From Hyphomicrobiales bacterium (GTDB lineage: Bacteria > Pseudomonadota > Alphaproteobacteria > Rhizobiales > Rhizobiaceae), in NCBI GenBank assembly GCA_900466005.1, contig UEGQ01000010.1, forward strand, positions 186,001 through 250,000: a stretch of DNA of 64,000 nt. Reading direction: 5' to 3'. Positions within the stretch are counted from its first letter, which is position 1. Each line of letters begins with the position of its first letter. Below the pieces are notes generated by a model. It did not search any database. It saw only the letters and a program-made list of their open reading frames with translations, and was not told the origin of the DNA. The translations under genes were made by a program, and so were the position numbers. Positions 1-7,770 of the stretch are shown here, piece after piece.

Positions 1-333
1 CTGCTGCAGGGCGGCGCCGGTCTCCGTCAGCGAGATGATGACCTGCCGCTCGTCGCCGGACGAGCGCTCGCGGGCGACATAGCCCGCCTGCTGCAGGCGC
101 TTCAGCAGCGGTGAGAGCGTGCCGGAATCGAGGCCGAGGCGTTCGCCGATCGCCTTCACCGACTGAGAGTCGTTCTCCCAGAGCACCATCATCACCAGAT
201 ATTGCGGATAGGTGAGCCCGAGCGGCTCGAGCAGCGGCTTGTAGGCCCGGTTGAAAGCATGTGCGGCGCCGTAGATGGCAAAGCAGAGCTGGTTGTCGAG
301 ACGCGGTCCTTTTACGGCCTTCTTGTTCTGCAT
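1..333 (-). CDS. ohrR: MarR-family organic peroxide sensor OhrR (partial, C-terminus off window)
   Basis: Reading from the start at 333 leftwards gives a MarR winged-helix repressor whose reactive N-terminal cysteine (Cys17, in the context DNQLCFAIY) is the OhrR peroxide-sensing residue. The recognition helix region ([12 protein letters not shown]) and the wing (RSSGDERQV) are visible. The gene runs out of the window at base 1, so about the last 40 residues are missing. OhrR normally represses ohr and is released when organic hydroperoxides oxidise this cysteine. It lies divergent from ohr with about 180 bp between the starts. Family assignment is strong because both partners are present in the canonical arrangement. 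Confidence 0.93.
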   Translation of the reverse strand, partial: MQNKKAVKGPRLDNQLCFAIYGAAHAFNRAYKPLLEPLGLTYPQYLVMMVLWENDSQSVKAIGERLGLDSGTLSPLLKRLQQAGYVARERSSGDERQVIISLTETGAALQQ

Positions 334-451
334 GATTCTTCCGATCCGTCGATCGGCCCCCTGATTCTTCCGGGCCTGAACGGCCGGCCCTGTCTGCCCC
401 GGCACATTCTCTCAATTTTGTGCCGTGGTCGCAACGTGCAAAAATCAATTG

Positions 452-470
452 CGCACGATTCAATCGTTCG
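452..470. promoter_or_regulatory. Candidate OhrR operator (19-bp imperfect palindrome)
   Basis: A near-perfect inverted repeat centred on base 461 (core ACGATTCAATCGT, one mismatched pair in 19 bp) lies in the ohrR-ohr intergenic region, directly upstream of an AT-rich stretch (GATATATAAAT) that could be the ohr -10 region. MarR-family repressors of this type bind such palindromes. The assignment to OhrR is inferred from position. Confidence 0.55.
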
Positions 471-511
471 ATATATAAATATCGGCAAACCCGAAGACAA
501 GGAGCAAGAAC

Positions 512-934
512 ATGAGCATTCTCTATACCGCCCAGGCTTCCGCCACCGGTGGCCGCGCCGGCCGCGCCGTCTCCGACAACGGCGTTCTCGACGTGAAGCT
601 GACGGTGCCGAAGGAGATGGGCGGCGACGGCGCCACCGGCACCAATCCGGAGCAGATGTTTGCCGCCGGCTATTCCGCCTGCTTCCTCGGCGCGCTGAAG
701 GCCGTCGCCGGCAAGGAGAAGATGAAGCTTTCGGAAGACACGACGGTGACGGCGCGCGTCGGCATCGGCCCGCGCGACGACGGCACCGGTTTCCACATCG
801 AGGTTGCACTTTCCGTCAATATCCCGGGCGTCGAACGCGCGGTCGCCGAACGTCTCGCCGCCGCCGCCCACATCGTCTGCCCCTACAGCCACGCCATGCG
901 CACCTCGACCGAGGTTCCGGTCAGCGTCGAGTAA
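512..934 (+). CDS. ohr: Organic hydroperoxide resistance protein Ohr
   Basis: A 140-residue protein of the Ohr/OsmC family, a thiol peroxidase that reduces organic (fatty-acid) hydroperoxides in the cytoplasm using lipoyl-type reductants. The two catalytic cysteines are in the expected contexts, Cys57 in YSACFLGAL and Cys123 in IVCPYSHA, and the length matches the family. The start at 512 follows a good AAGGAG ribosome site at about 498-503. It lies divergent from ohrR with a palindromic operator candidate between them, so peroxide induction through OhrR is expected. A 9-bp GC hairpin follows the stop codon. Confidence 0.96.
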   Translation: MSILYTAQASATGGRAGRAVSDNGVLDVKLTVPKEMGGDGATGTNPEQMFAAGYSACFLGALKAVAGKEKMKLSEDTTVTARVGIGPRDDGTGFHIEVALSVNIPGVERAVAERLAAAAHIVCPYSHAMRTSTEVPVSVE

Positions 935-968
935 GGCGGACGGCGGCAGCGGGTCCCAATCGAGGGCA

Positions 969-990
969 GGGCGGCCCGTGCGGGCCGTCC
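969..990 (+). terminator. GC-rich hairpin after ohr, possible terminator
   Basis: A 9-bp stem (GGGCGGCCC / GGGCCGTCC, one G-T pair) with a 4-nt loop begins 34 bp after the ohr stop. No U-run follows, so it may only pause transcription or protect the 3' end. Confidence 0.35.
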
Positions 991-1041
991 GATGTCTGCC
1001 GCGATGGTTTCGAAAAGGGTGTTTCCCACCGGAGATGCCCT

Positions 1042-1075
1042 TTTCCCTTGTCTTGGGAAAGAAATCTCCTATATT
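1042..1075 (+). promoter_or_regulatory. Candidate promoter and operator of the Xre/RES toxin-antitoxin operon
   Basis: TTGTCT (1048-1053) and TATATT (1070-1075), 16 bp apart, make a plausible -35/-10 pair. The inverted repeat TTTCCC...GGGAAA (1042-1060) overlaps the -35 element, where an autorepressing antitoxin would be expected to bind. This is inferred from spacing and position only. Confidence 0.45.
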
Positions 1076-1099
1076 TCTTCCAAGGAAAGGAATGTGGCC

Positions 1100-1483
1100 A
1101 TGCTGGAAGCTCTGGAAAAACCATCCGCGCCCGCCTCCGAAGCCACGGTCGTCACCAAGGCCGTGGTCAATGCGGCCGACCGGCTCGGCCTCAGCGCCCG
1201 CGCGCTCGCCGCCGTGCTCGGCCTCTCCGAGGCGAGCGTCTCGCGCATGAAGCGGCTCGATTTCCGCCTGGAGCGCGGCAGCAAGCCCTTCGAACTGGCG
1301 CTCCTCTTCATCCGTGTCTTCCGCTCGCTCGATGCGATCGCCGGCGGCGACGAGGCCGTGGCGCGCAACTGGCTGCGCAACGAGAACACCGCGCTCGGGG
1401 GCGTACCGGCGCAGAAGATCCTCACCATATCCGGGCTCGTCGATGTCCTTGCCTATCTGGACGCCCGCCGCGCTCTCGTCTGA
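1100..1483 (+). CDS. Xre/MbcA/ParS-type antitoxin
   Basis: A 127-residue antitoxin of the Xre/MbcA/ParS group. An N-terminal helix-turn-helix (about residues 20-50, GLSARALAAVLGLSEASVSR) precedes the C-terminal toxin-binding domain (DUF2384), recognised by its W-L-R-N-x-x-x-x-L-G-G pattern and the terminal helix LVDVLAYLDARRA. The start at 1100 is chosen over an upstream in-frame ATG at 992 because it has an AAGGAAAGG ribosome site and gives the family's usual length. The RES toxin overlaps its 3' end by 41 bp, so the two are translated together. In this family the antitoxin blocks the toxin active site and represses the operon. Confidence 0.88.
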   Translation: MLEALEKPSAPASEATVVTKAVVNAADRLGLSARALAAVLGLSEASVSRMKRLDFRLERGSKPFELALLFIRVFRSLDAIAGGDEAVARNWLRNENTALGGVPAQKILTISGLVDVLAYLDARRALV

Positions 1484-2207
1484 GTTCCGTGCCGTCTCGG
1501 GCGCCTGGTGGCGGCTCGTCGAGGCGCAGCACCAGGTCTCGACGATGAAGCTCGTCGACACGGTCGAGGAACAATCGCTGCTCGAAAGCCTGATCGAAGA
1601 GACCAAGCCGGCGCTGCCGCCGGAATGCGCCGGTCTCGACTATCTTCTCGCCACCCCGTTTCGCTACGGCGCGGTCTACCCGAAGGGCTCGCGCTTTCGC
1701 AGGGCGGGCCGCACGCCCGGCGTCTTCTACGCCGCCGAGAGCGTGACGACGGCCCTTGCCGAAATGGCCTTCTACCGGTTGCTCTTCTACGCCGAATCGC
1801 CAGACACGCCGCTGCCCGCCAACGCTGCGGAATACACCGCCTTTTCCGCGCCCGTCGCGACCACGCGGGCGCTCGACCTCACCGCGCCGCCGCTTGCGCG
1901 CGACGCCGCCGCCTGGGAGGACCCGGTCTCCTACGAGGCTTGCCAGTCGCTGGCCGATGCCGCGCGCGCGGCGGACGGGCAGGCGATCCTCTACCGCTCG
2001 GTGCGCGATCCGAAGCGCGGCATGAACATCGCGCTTTTGAGCGCGCTCGCCTTCGCCGCCCGCGAACCCCTCGAGCGTGAGACCTGGCACATCCGTCTCG
2101 GTCGGGCGGGCGTGCAGGCGCTCTGCGCGTTTCCTGAGCGGCGGCTCGGCTTTTCCCTCGCCGATTTCTCCGCCGATCCCCGGCTTTCCCGCTTCCGGAG
2201 CGGGTAG
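1443..2207 (+). CDS. RES-domain toxin (predicted NAD+ phosphorylase)
   Basis: A 254-residue RES-domain protein. RES toxins (MbcT, ParT types) kill or arrest cells by degrading NAD+ or ADP-ribosylating targets. The family signature is visible: an early W-R-L strand, RFRRAGRTPGVFYAAES followed by ALAEMAFYR (containing the conserved R and E), and a late strand-rich region. The start at 1443 is the only ATG that includes the whole RES fold and fits the overlap with the antitoxin. A TTG two codons later cannot be excluded. It forms a class II toxin-antitoxin operon with the preceding Xre gene. Confidence 0.87.
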   Translation: MSLPIWTPAALSSEFRAVSGAWWRLVEAQHQVSTMKLVDTVEEQSLLESLIEETKPALPPECAGLDYLLATPFRYGAVYPKGSRFRRAGRTPGVFYAAESVTTALAEMAFYRLLFYAESPDTPLPANAAEYTAFSAPVATTRALDLTAPPLARDAAAWEDPVSYEACQSLADAARAADGQAILYRSVRDPKRGMNIALLSALAFAAREPLERETWHIRLGRAGVQALCAFPERRLGFSLADFSADPRLSRFRSG

Positions 2208-2379
2208 CCGGTGCGCGCGCTGCCGGCACGGTTGCGGGCGGGCACGGCAACGCCGACTTCTTTTGGTTCTCGCCCGTTTCGGCACGGTTCGTTCAGCTGC
2301 GCGCCGCCAAGGTCTTGCTATAACGCCTGCCGGACGGTGCAGGGTGCACCGTCCCTTGAACCTTCAACGGACCTCTTCC

Positions 2380-2871
2380 ATGCGCCGATTCATTGCCGCC
2401 GCAGCCGCCCTGCTTTTCTCCGCCGATCTCGCCTTGTCGGCGACCCTTCTCTTCCCGTCCGATGCGCCGGTCGCGTCGATCTCCATCCCCGACAGCTGGA
2501 ACCCGCAGGAGACGGAGACCGGTGTCGACGCGGTCTCGGATGACGAGGGCGTCTACTTCTCCGTCGACGTCGCCGGCGACGAGAACATGGAGACGATCAT
2601 CGCGGGCGCCTTCAAATACCTCGAGGAAAACGGCGTGAAGGCCGATCCGGCCACCCAGAAGGACACCAAGGACACGCTGAACGGCATGCCCTTCGAGGCG
2701 ATCGACTGGAGCGGCACCGACGAGGAGGGTCCCGTCAGCATCGGCGTCGGCATTCTCGGGGTGAAGGCCGACAAGCTGCTCGTCATCACCTATTGGGGTG
2801 CGAAGGACCGGGAAGACAGGAACATGCCGGAAGTCGGCAAGATCCTCGCCTCCATCAAGGCCGCGGAATAA
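2380..2871 (+). CDS. Small secreted protein of unknown function
   Basis: A 163-residue protein with a clear Sec signal peptide (MRR, hydrophobic run, cleavage near LALSA, residue 20). The mature part begins with a strand-rich pattern (SISIPDSWNPQETETG) and ends with a helix (MPEVGKILASIKAA), which loosely recalls small DcrB/PsbP-like periplasmic proteins, but that is only a fold impression. No catalytic motif is seen. It stands alone between the toxin-antitoxin pair and a convergent MarR gene. Exported, probably periplasmic; function unknown. Confidence 0.75.
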   Translation: MRRFIAAAAALLFSADLALSATLLFPSDAPVASISIPDSWNPQETETGVDAVSDDEGVYFSVDVAGDENMETIIAGAFKYLEENGVKADPATQKDTKDTLNGMPFEAIDWSGTDEEGPVSIGVGILGVKADKLLVITYWGAKDREDRNMPEVGKILASIKAAE

Positions 2872-2917
2872 CCATCCATCTGTGATCTACGCCCTTTCCC
2901 GCTTCCGCGGGGGAGGG

Positions 2918-3373
2918 CTATTCGGCCGAGACCGCCACCTCCATCAGCCCCTGGCGCAGCACCTGCGGGTCGGTGCCGAGACCGGCCTCCAGCGCCTCAT
3001 GCTCGCGCCGCCAGATCGGCACCGCCTCGACGAGCACGGCCATGCCTGCGTCCGTCAGTTTCAGTCGCTTGCCGCGGCGGTCCTTCTCGTCCGCCATGAT
3101 CGTGATCCATCCGCGCTGGGTGAGCGGCTTCAGCGCCGCCGTCAGCGTCGTGCGGTCCATCGCGAGCAGGGCCGCGACCGGACCCATCGGCGGCGGTTCC
3201 GGGCGGTTGAGCGCCATCATCAGTGAGAACTGGCCGTTGGTGAGCCCGAGCGGCTTGAAGGCGGCATCGAAGCGGCGCGCCAGTGCGCGTGCGGCGCGCT
3301 GGGCGTGGAGGCAGAGGCATGTGTCGCGGACATGAAGCGTGGTCGAAAAAGGAATCACCGGCAGATTTGACAT
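2918..3373 (-). CDS. MarR-family transcriptional regulator
   Basis: A 151-residue MarR winged-helix protein. The DNA-binding part is clear (LTNGQFSLMMAL, MGPVAALLAMDRTTLTAAL as recognition helix, wing DEKDRRGKRLKL). Two cysteines near residues 19-21 (DTCLCL) could sense oxidation, which is speculative. It is divergent from the DUF899-DUF1579-VOC genes. Its start codon overlaps the -35 element of the opposite promoter, and a palindrome lies between, so it very likely represses that operon and itself. Confidence 0.88.
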   Translation of the reverse strand: MSNLPVIPFSTTLHVRDTCLCLHAQRAARALARRFDAAFKPLGLTNGQFSLMMALNRPEPPPMGPVAALLAMDRTTLTAALKPLTQRGWITIMADEKDRRGKRLKLTDAGMAVLVEAVPIWRREHEALEAGLGTDPQVLRQGLMEVAVSAE

Positions 3374-3399
3374 GTGCTAAATATGTTGATATCAACGTA
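3367..3399. promoter_or_regulatory. Divergent promoter with palindromic MarR operator
   Basis: TTGACA (3367-3372) and TATCAA (3390-3395), 17 bp apart, form a good promoter for the rightward genes. The palindrome GTTGATATCAAC (3385-3396), extended to 18 bp with one mismatched pair, sits on the -10 element. Binding of the adjacent MarR protein here would block both directions. The site is seen in the sequence; the regulator is inferred. Confidence 0.6.
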
Positions 3400-3441
3400 A
3401 ATGTCAAGCAAAACCACGACCATCCGGAGGAGGAGAAGATC

Positions 3442-4164
3442 ATGGAACATCCTGTCGTATCCCGCGAAGAATGGCTGGAAGCGCGCCGCGCCCTTCTGCT
3501 GAAGGAGAAGGAGGCGACGCATCTGCGCGACCGGCTGAACGCCGAGCGCATGGCCTTGCCCTGGGTCAAGGTCGACAAGGACTACGTCTTCGACACGCCG
3601 TCGGGGCCGAAGACGCTCGCCGCACTCTTCGACGGCCGCAGCCAGCTGATGATCTACCACTTCATGCTCGGCCCGGACTGGCAGGCGGGTTGCCCCGGCT
3701 GCTCCTTCCTCGCCGACCACTTCGACGGCACGCTGCCGCATCTGAACCATCACGATGTGACGCTGGTCGCCGTCTCGCGTGCGCCGCTCGAAAAGATCGA
3801 GGCCTACAAGCGCCGCATGGGCTGGCATTTCCCGTGGGTGTCGTCCTTCGGCACCGATTTCAACCGTGACTACCACGTGTCCTTCGATCCGGAGGAACTC
3901 GCTTCCGGCAAGGTCTTCTATAATTTCACCGCAATGCCGGCGGAGGATGCCGGCACCGAGCTTCCGGGCCTCAGCGCCTTCTACCGCGATGCCGACGGCA
4001 CCGTCTTCCATACCTACTCGAGCTATGCGCGGGGACCGGAAGAAGTGATCGGCACGCTGATGATCCTCGACCGGGCGCCGAAGGGGCGCAACGAGAGGAC
4101 GACGATGGACTTCGTCCGTCGTCACGACGAGTACGACGGCAAGCCGCGCGCCGCCGCGTCCTGA
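3442..4164 (+). CDS. DUF899 thioredoxin-like protein
   Basis: A 240-residue member of the DUF899 family, proteins with a thioredoxin/peroxiredoxin-like fold. Family marks are the start (VSREEWLEARRALLLKEKE), the strand GRSQLMIYHFMLGPDW and the cysteine pair in AGCPGCSFLADH (about residues 79-82), followed by FGTDFNRDYHVSF. The exact reaction is not established for the family; a thiol redox role is plausible because of the CPGC motif. The start at 3442 has a GGAGGAG ribosome site. It is the first gene of a rightward operon (DUF1579, VOC) controlled by the MarR palindrome. Confidence 0.88.
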   Translation: MEHPVVSREEWLEARRALLLKEKEATHLRDRLNAERMALPWVKVDKDYVFDTPSGPKTLAALFDGRSQLMIYHFMLGPDWQAGCPGCSFLADHFDGTLPHLNHHDVTLVAVSRAPLEKIEAYKRRMGWHFPWVSSFGTDFNRDYHVSFDPEELASGKVFYNFTAMPAEDAGTELPGLSAFYRDADGTVFHTYSSYARGPEEVIGTLMILDRAPKGRNERTTMDFVRRHDEYDGKPRAAAS

Positions 4165-4218
4165 GCCGTCCATATCTGCAGGCATCTTTTCTGAAACCCC
4201 ATCGAGGAGGATGAGGCA

Positions 4219-4710
4219 ATGATGGAATTCGCCGTACCGCAGCAGGAACACCACTTTCTCGAAAGACTTGTCGGCAACTGGGTCGTCACCTCGGTCACCG
4301 GTTGCGAGAACAGCGATCCCGGAAACTCCGAGGACCGCTGGACAGAGACTGTCCGCACGCTCGACGGCCTCTGGTATGTCGCCGAGGGACGGGGCAAGAT
4401 GCCGGACGGGCGTCCGGGCTCGGTTCTCATGACGCTCGGCTACGACCCTCGGGCCGGCCACTATGTCGGCACCTGGGTCGGCTCGATGATGACCAAGCTC
4501 TGGGTCTACAAGGGCTGGATCGAGCCCGACGGCAAGACGCTCACCCTCGAGGCGGAAGGGCCGGATTTCGAGGATCCGTCGAAAACCGCGATCTATCGCG
4601 ACGCCATCACCTTCCTCGACGACAATCATCGCCGCTTCTCGGGCAGCGTCCGCAAGCCCGACGGCACTTTCCACACCTTCATGACGAGCGAAATGCAGAG
4701 ACAATCCTGA
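4219..4710 (+). CDS. DUF1579 family protein
   Basis: A 163-residue cytoplasmic protein with the DUF1579 pattern: a start (HHFLERLVGNWVVTS) and repeated beta-strand segments (LDGLWYVAEGRG, SVLMTLGYDPRAGHYVGTWVG) suggesting a lipocalin-like barrel. The family has no proven function. A strong GAGGAGG ribosome site precedes the start, and the 54-bp gap from the DUF899 gene and 25-bp gap to the VOC gene point to one transcript. This trio next to a MarR regulator is a common arrangement in proteobacteria. Confidence 0.85.
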   Translation: MMEFAVPQQEHHFLERLVGNWVVTSVTGCENSDPGNSEDRWTETVRTLDGLWYVAEGRGKMPDGRPGSVLMTLGYDPRAGHYVGTWVGSMMTKLWVYKGWIEPDGKTLTLEAEGPDFEDPSKTAIYRDAITFLDDNHRRFSGSVRKPDGTFHTFMTSEMQRQS

Positions 4711-4735
4711 GCAACCCCGAGGAGGGAAGATACCG

Positions 4736-5521
4736 ATGCAAGGCAAATTCGTCTGGTACGAGCTGATGACCAATGACGTCCCGGCCGCCGCCGCGTTCTA
4801 CCGGGACGTGATCGGCTGGGAAGCGAAGGCTTTCGACAACGCCACGGTGACGGGAGACCCCTATACCGTCTTCAACATACCGGGGCGCGAGATGGGCTCG
4901 GCCGGCCTCATGGCGATCACCCCGCAAATGGCGGAAAACGGCGCGAGGCCGCAGTGGTGGGGCTATGTCGCCGTCGACGACGTCGACGCCAAGGCGAAGG
5001 AATTTGCCGAAAACGGCGGCCGGGTCCTGATGCCGGGAACCGACATTCCGAACATCGGCCGCTTCGCGACGGTGGCCGACCCGCACGGCGCCGTCCTCAA
5101 CGTCTTCAAGCCGAACATGCCGGAAGGGCCGATCCCGGAGGAACCGCCGCCGATGGCGCCCGGAACCGTCGGCTGGAACGAGCTGATGGCCGGCGACGGC
5201 AAGGAGGCATTCGACTTCTACGCCCGCATGTTCGGCTGGACGAAGGGCGAGCCCTACGACATGGGCGCAATGGGTATCTACCAGCTCTTCGCCCATGACG
5301 GGATGGATATCGGCGGCATCATGACCAGGACGCCCGACATGCCGGGCGCCTTCTGGGGCTACTACTTCGTCGTGCCGGAGCTCGACGCCGCGATAAAGCG
5401 GGTGACCGACGGCGGCGGCACGGTCTTGTCCAGCCCGATGGAGGTTCCCGGCGGCGCCTGGGTGACCCAGTGCCTCGATCCGCAGGGCGCCTTCTTCGCA
5501 CTCGTCGCAGGCAAGCGCTGA
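4736..5521 (+). CDS. VOC family protein with two glyoxalase/bleomycin-resistance modules
   Basis: A 261-residue protein built from two VOC modules: residues about 1-120 (KFVWYELMTNDVPAAAAFY ... DPHGAVLNVFKP) and 140-260 (GTVGWNELMAGDGKEAFDFY ... DPQGAFFALVAGKR). Each module shows the beta-alpha-beta-beta-beta pattern, but the substrate and metal ligands cannot be read with confidence. Such tandem VOC proteins are annotated as glyoxalase-like. It is the last gene of the MarR-linked operon and is followed by an extragenic repeat. Confidence 0.87.
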   Translation: MQGKFVWYELMTNDVPAAAAFYRDVIGWEAKAFDNATVTGDPYTVFNIPGREMGSAGLMAITPQMAENGARPQWWGYVAVDDVDAKAKEFAENGGRVLMPGTDIPNIGRFATVADPHGAVLNVFKPNMPEGPIPEEPPPMAPGTVGWNELMAGDGKEAFDFYARMFGWTKGEPYDMGAMGIYQLFAHDGMDIGGIMTRTPDMPGAFWGYYFVVPELDAAIKRVTDGGGTVLSSPMEVPGGAWVTQCLDPQGAFFALVAGKR

Positions 5522-5548
5522 CGTCGGGAGGCGATGCGCCGGCCGCTT

Positions 5549-5627
5549 CCTCTCCCCTGGCGGGAGAGGAAGCGACTTCGGCACCTTAGGCCGAAGGCGT
5601 AAGTGCGAGAAATCGCAGGTGAGGGGG
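5549..5627. repeat. 79-bp palindromic extragenic repeat, copy 1
   Basis: A repeat beginning with the hairpin CCTCTCCC...GGGAGAGG and containing a second palindrome (CTTCGGCACCTTAGGCCGAAG) recurs at 40567-40645 with about 73 of 79 identical positions. It lies in the gap after the VOC operon. A related fragment (TCTCCCCCCTTGAGGGGGAGA) follows at about 5644-5665. Otherwise 5522-5827 holds nothing else recognisable. Confidence 0.8.
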
Positions 5628-5827
5628 ACACCGCGTCCGTCCGATCTCCCCCCTTGAGGGGGAGATTGGCACCCTGCACCGCCCCGGCCGTTCCCTCTCC
5701 CCGCAGGCGGGGGGCCGAAGGACGGGCAGAGACACGCGGCTCTGCCCCGGCAGGTCAGGCTCAGGGGCGGAAAACACGCGGAATTATGGAACAAATGCCA
5801 GTGGCGGCCGCGTTTGGCCCATTGCAG

Positions 5828-6244
5828 TCATGGCCTGCGGACAATGCCAGTTTCCCAGCCATCGTACTCACCACCAAATTTGGCGGCATTGGTGCCGAGT
5901 TCTTCCGTCTCAACGTCAATATCGTTTGGCACTTGCACCTTTGAGAAAACAATACCCCACGGATTGAGATATGGATCCTGATGATCCTCGCGATCAACTT
6001 GATAGCCGCGCGCAAACAGAAAATCGCGATACAGGTCTCGCGCCTCGGACGTTTGGAAATACGCGTAGTGCTGGACAACTCTTGCCGTCCGACTATCGTC
6101 ACCCTGTTTCCGCAGTGCTTGACCAACTTCTTCATTCTTCTCGAAGTCGTTGGACATCGCAGTCGATCCCATCCCCGGCATCACTAATGAGACAAATGCT
6201 ATGCACAACGGAAACAGTTTTCGAAGCACCAGAGCCTCACTCAT
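5828..6244 (-). CDS. RraB-like protein (RNase E inhibitor family), possibly exported
   Basis: A 138-residue product whose middle and end match the RraB pattern: an early helix (NEEVGQALRKQGDDS), a strand pair (ARVVQHYAYFQTSEARDLY) and the ending FGGEYDGWET. RraB proteins bind RNase E and modulate RNA decay. From 6244 the product has a signal-peptide-like start (LFPLCIAFVSLVMPGMG). An internal ATG at 6157 would give a 109-residue cytoplasmic form with a weak GGGGATGGGA ribosome site, and this may be the true start. The segment is visibly AT-richer than its surroundings, suggesting transfer. Confidence 0.62.
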   Translation of the reverse strand: MSEALVLRKLFPLCIAFVSLVMPGMGSTAMSNDFEKNEEVGQALRKQGDDSRTARVVQHYAYFQTSEARDLYRDFLFARGYQVDREDHQDPYLNPWGIVFSKVQVPNDIDVETEELGTNAAKFGGEYDGWETGIVRRP

Positions 6245-6290
6245 CGCGCACGAGAATTACCGAAGGATGATTGATTTCGCAACGGCCGCA

Positions 6291-6332
6291 ATTGGCGCTG
6301 AGCGGTAGACGTCTCTCGGCCCGAAGCGGCCG
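6291..6332. repeat. 42-bp direct repeat, left copy
   Basis: This segment (starting ATTGGCGCTGAGCGG and ending AGCGGCCG) recurs at 6851-6892 in the same orientation with 38 of 42 bases identical. The two copies bracket the acetyltransferase gene. They contain short GCGG/CCGC complementarities that could fold. Confidence 0.8.
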
Positions 6333-6370
6333 CAGGTGATCAAAACGCTCATAGGTGCTACACCTTAAAC

Positions 6371-6832
6371 ATGGACCAGATCGCCACACGCCCCTTTCGT
6401 AAAGAGGATTCCAATGCATGCTTGGCCATCTTCGATGGCAACGTGCCAAGGTACTTTTCCCCGGAAGAACGTGCCGAGTTTGCCCAATTTCTCGATGAAG
6501 TGGGCTCCTCGATGTGCTCTTACCTCGTTCTCACATTAGACGGCCGCGTAGTCGCTTGTGGTGGACTGAGCATCGGTCCAAAGCCGAATACAGCATCTCT
6601 TTCCTGGGGTATGGTCGATCACGTCTACCATCGACGGGGACTCGGCACTCGCCTGACATATGAGAGATTGAAGCTGGCTCGATCCTCAGCGGAGATTGCC
6701 GAGGTAGTGATTGCGACGAGTCAACATACCAGTCGCTTCTACGAGCGACATGGCTTCAGGATTGTGAAGATCACGCCGAATGGGTTTGCTGCCGGGCTGG
6801 ACCGTTACGACATGACACTCCGTCTCGTGTAG
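6371..6832 (+). CDS. GNAT family N-acetyltransferase
   Basis: A 153-residue GNAT enzyme transferring an acetyl group from acetyl-CoA to an unknown amine. The acetyl-CoA pyrophosphate loop is YHRRGLGTRL (about residues 97-106), preceded by the beta-4 strand SLSWGMVDHVY and followed by the C-terminal FYERHGFRIVK motif. The gene stands alone, AT-richer than the core genome, and is flanked on both sides by a 42-bp direct repeat, so it looks like a transferred or cassette-like unit. Substrate unknown. Confidence 0.85.
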   Translation: MDQIATRPFRKEDSNACLAIFDGNVPRYFSPEERAEFAQFLDEVGSSMCSYLVLTLDGRVVACGGLSIGPKPNTASLSWGMVDHVYHRRGLGTRLTYERLKLARSSAEIAEVVIATSQHTSRFYERHGFRIVKITPNGFAAGLDRYDMTLRLV

Positions 6833-6850
6833 CGGAAGTTCAAGTCTCCT

Positions 6851-6892
6851 ATTGGCGCTGAGCGGCAGACGCCTCTCGGCCCTGAGCGGCCG
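6851..6892. repeat. 42-bp direct repeat, right copy
   Basis: Second copy of the repeat at 6291-6332, four mismatches, same orientation, 18 bp after the acetyltransferase stop codon. Confidence 0.8.
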
Positions 6893-6899
6893 TTACCTG

Positions 6900-7466
6900 T
6901 CAATCAACCTGACGCAGGCTTTCTGCAAAAGTGCCTAAACTGGTGCCTCGGCCGATCACGACGACTCGCCTGCCAGGCGCGAGGCCGTGCCGGAAGTCGT
7001 TTGGGACGCCACAAATTCTGTCGAAGAGCCACGGTAGCCCTTGGAGTTCGAGCGGTGAGTGACATCGCCTGGAACCGGCACGGTCGGCCCGTTCCACGAT
7101 GAAAGTGAGTTCGACCTGATGGCCAGCGATCAACGCAAGCATCATCGGACCGACAATGACGGCAGCAGCCCTGCCCAGGAAATAGCCGAAGAACGTAGAG
7201 AATAGTACGCCGCCAGCCTTTTTCGCCTTGCCGCCCGGAACTTTGTGCAAGCTTTTCAGAACCGCCCAAAGCACCAACACAGCCGAGATCAGGCCAGCGG
7301 CAAGACCAAGAGTGTTTGACTTGGACGCCCATTCAGTCGAGGGCAGGAAGTCATAACCGAACATCTTTGCAAAAACGGGCAGGATACCAAGCAGGAGCCA
7401 GACGGCCACTAGAATGGTAACCAATTTTCGAAACCCTACCAATTGTTCTCCTGAAGCATCCATCAA
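6900..7466 (-). CDS. Membrane protein of unknown function
   Basis: A 188-residue protein with three hydrophobic helices (about residues 13-35, 50-68 and 85-115) and a C-terminal soluble part (QVELTFIVERADRAGSRRCH ... GRRVVVIGRGTSLGT). No family is recognised. The soluble end looks like a small strand-rich domain after the last helix. It lies in the AT-richer accessory stretch, on the opposite strand to the acetyltransferase. The region 7467-7638 to its right shows no gene. Confidence 0.6.
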   Translation of the reverse strand: MMDASGEQLVGFRKLVTILVAVWLLLGILPVFAKMFGYDFLPSTEWASKSNTLGLAAGLISAVLVLWAVLKSLHKVPGGKAKKAGGVLFSTFFGYFLGRAAAVIVGPMMLALIAGHQVELTFIVERADRAGSRRCHSPLELQGLPWLFDRICGVPNDFRHGLAPGRRVVVIGRGTSLGTFAESLRQVD

Positions 7467-7638
7467 GAACCCGTCGCACGTTCATCGGCGATCCTTTCAA
7501 GCGCTCTGTGGCACCCACGGGTTGCGGATTCAAGAAATCTCGCGAATGAAGGTGAATTTTTTCGCATGCAATTTCTTGGCACGAAACGGGAGGTAATCTT
7601 GTTCTCCGTTGGAATTGTCACATGGGCAACAGAATGAC

Positions 7639-7770
7639 CGCTCCCGGCGCAGAGCCGCCAACGCCGCGCCGCTATCGTTTGCCGGCATTTGCTGCCCGAT
7701 TTCGAAACATGGTGGGCGACCCCGCCGCCACCCGCGCTCACCCCTCCGTCTTCATCCGCTTGCGCACCAG
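7639..7770. repeat. 132-bp direct repeat, left copy (copy of the PAP2 3' end)
   Basis: Bases 7639-7770 match 12082-12213 with 129 of 132 identities in the same orientation. The right copy contains the last 11 codons of the PAP2 phosphatase gene (12181-12213) plus about 100 bp downstream. The left copy is the same DNA with no PAP2 gene attached. The two copies bound a 4.3-kb cassette. This is the clearest sign of an insertion in the window. Confidence 0.92.

Noticed and set aside
3355..4773. A 472-codon minus-strand open frame opposite DUF899 and DUF1579
   Set aside because: No domain pattern, no ribosome site, and codon use opposite to that of the real genes.
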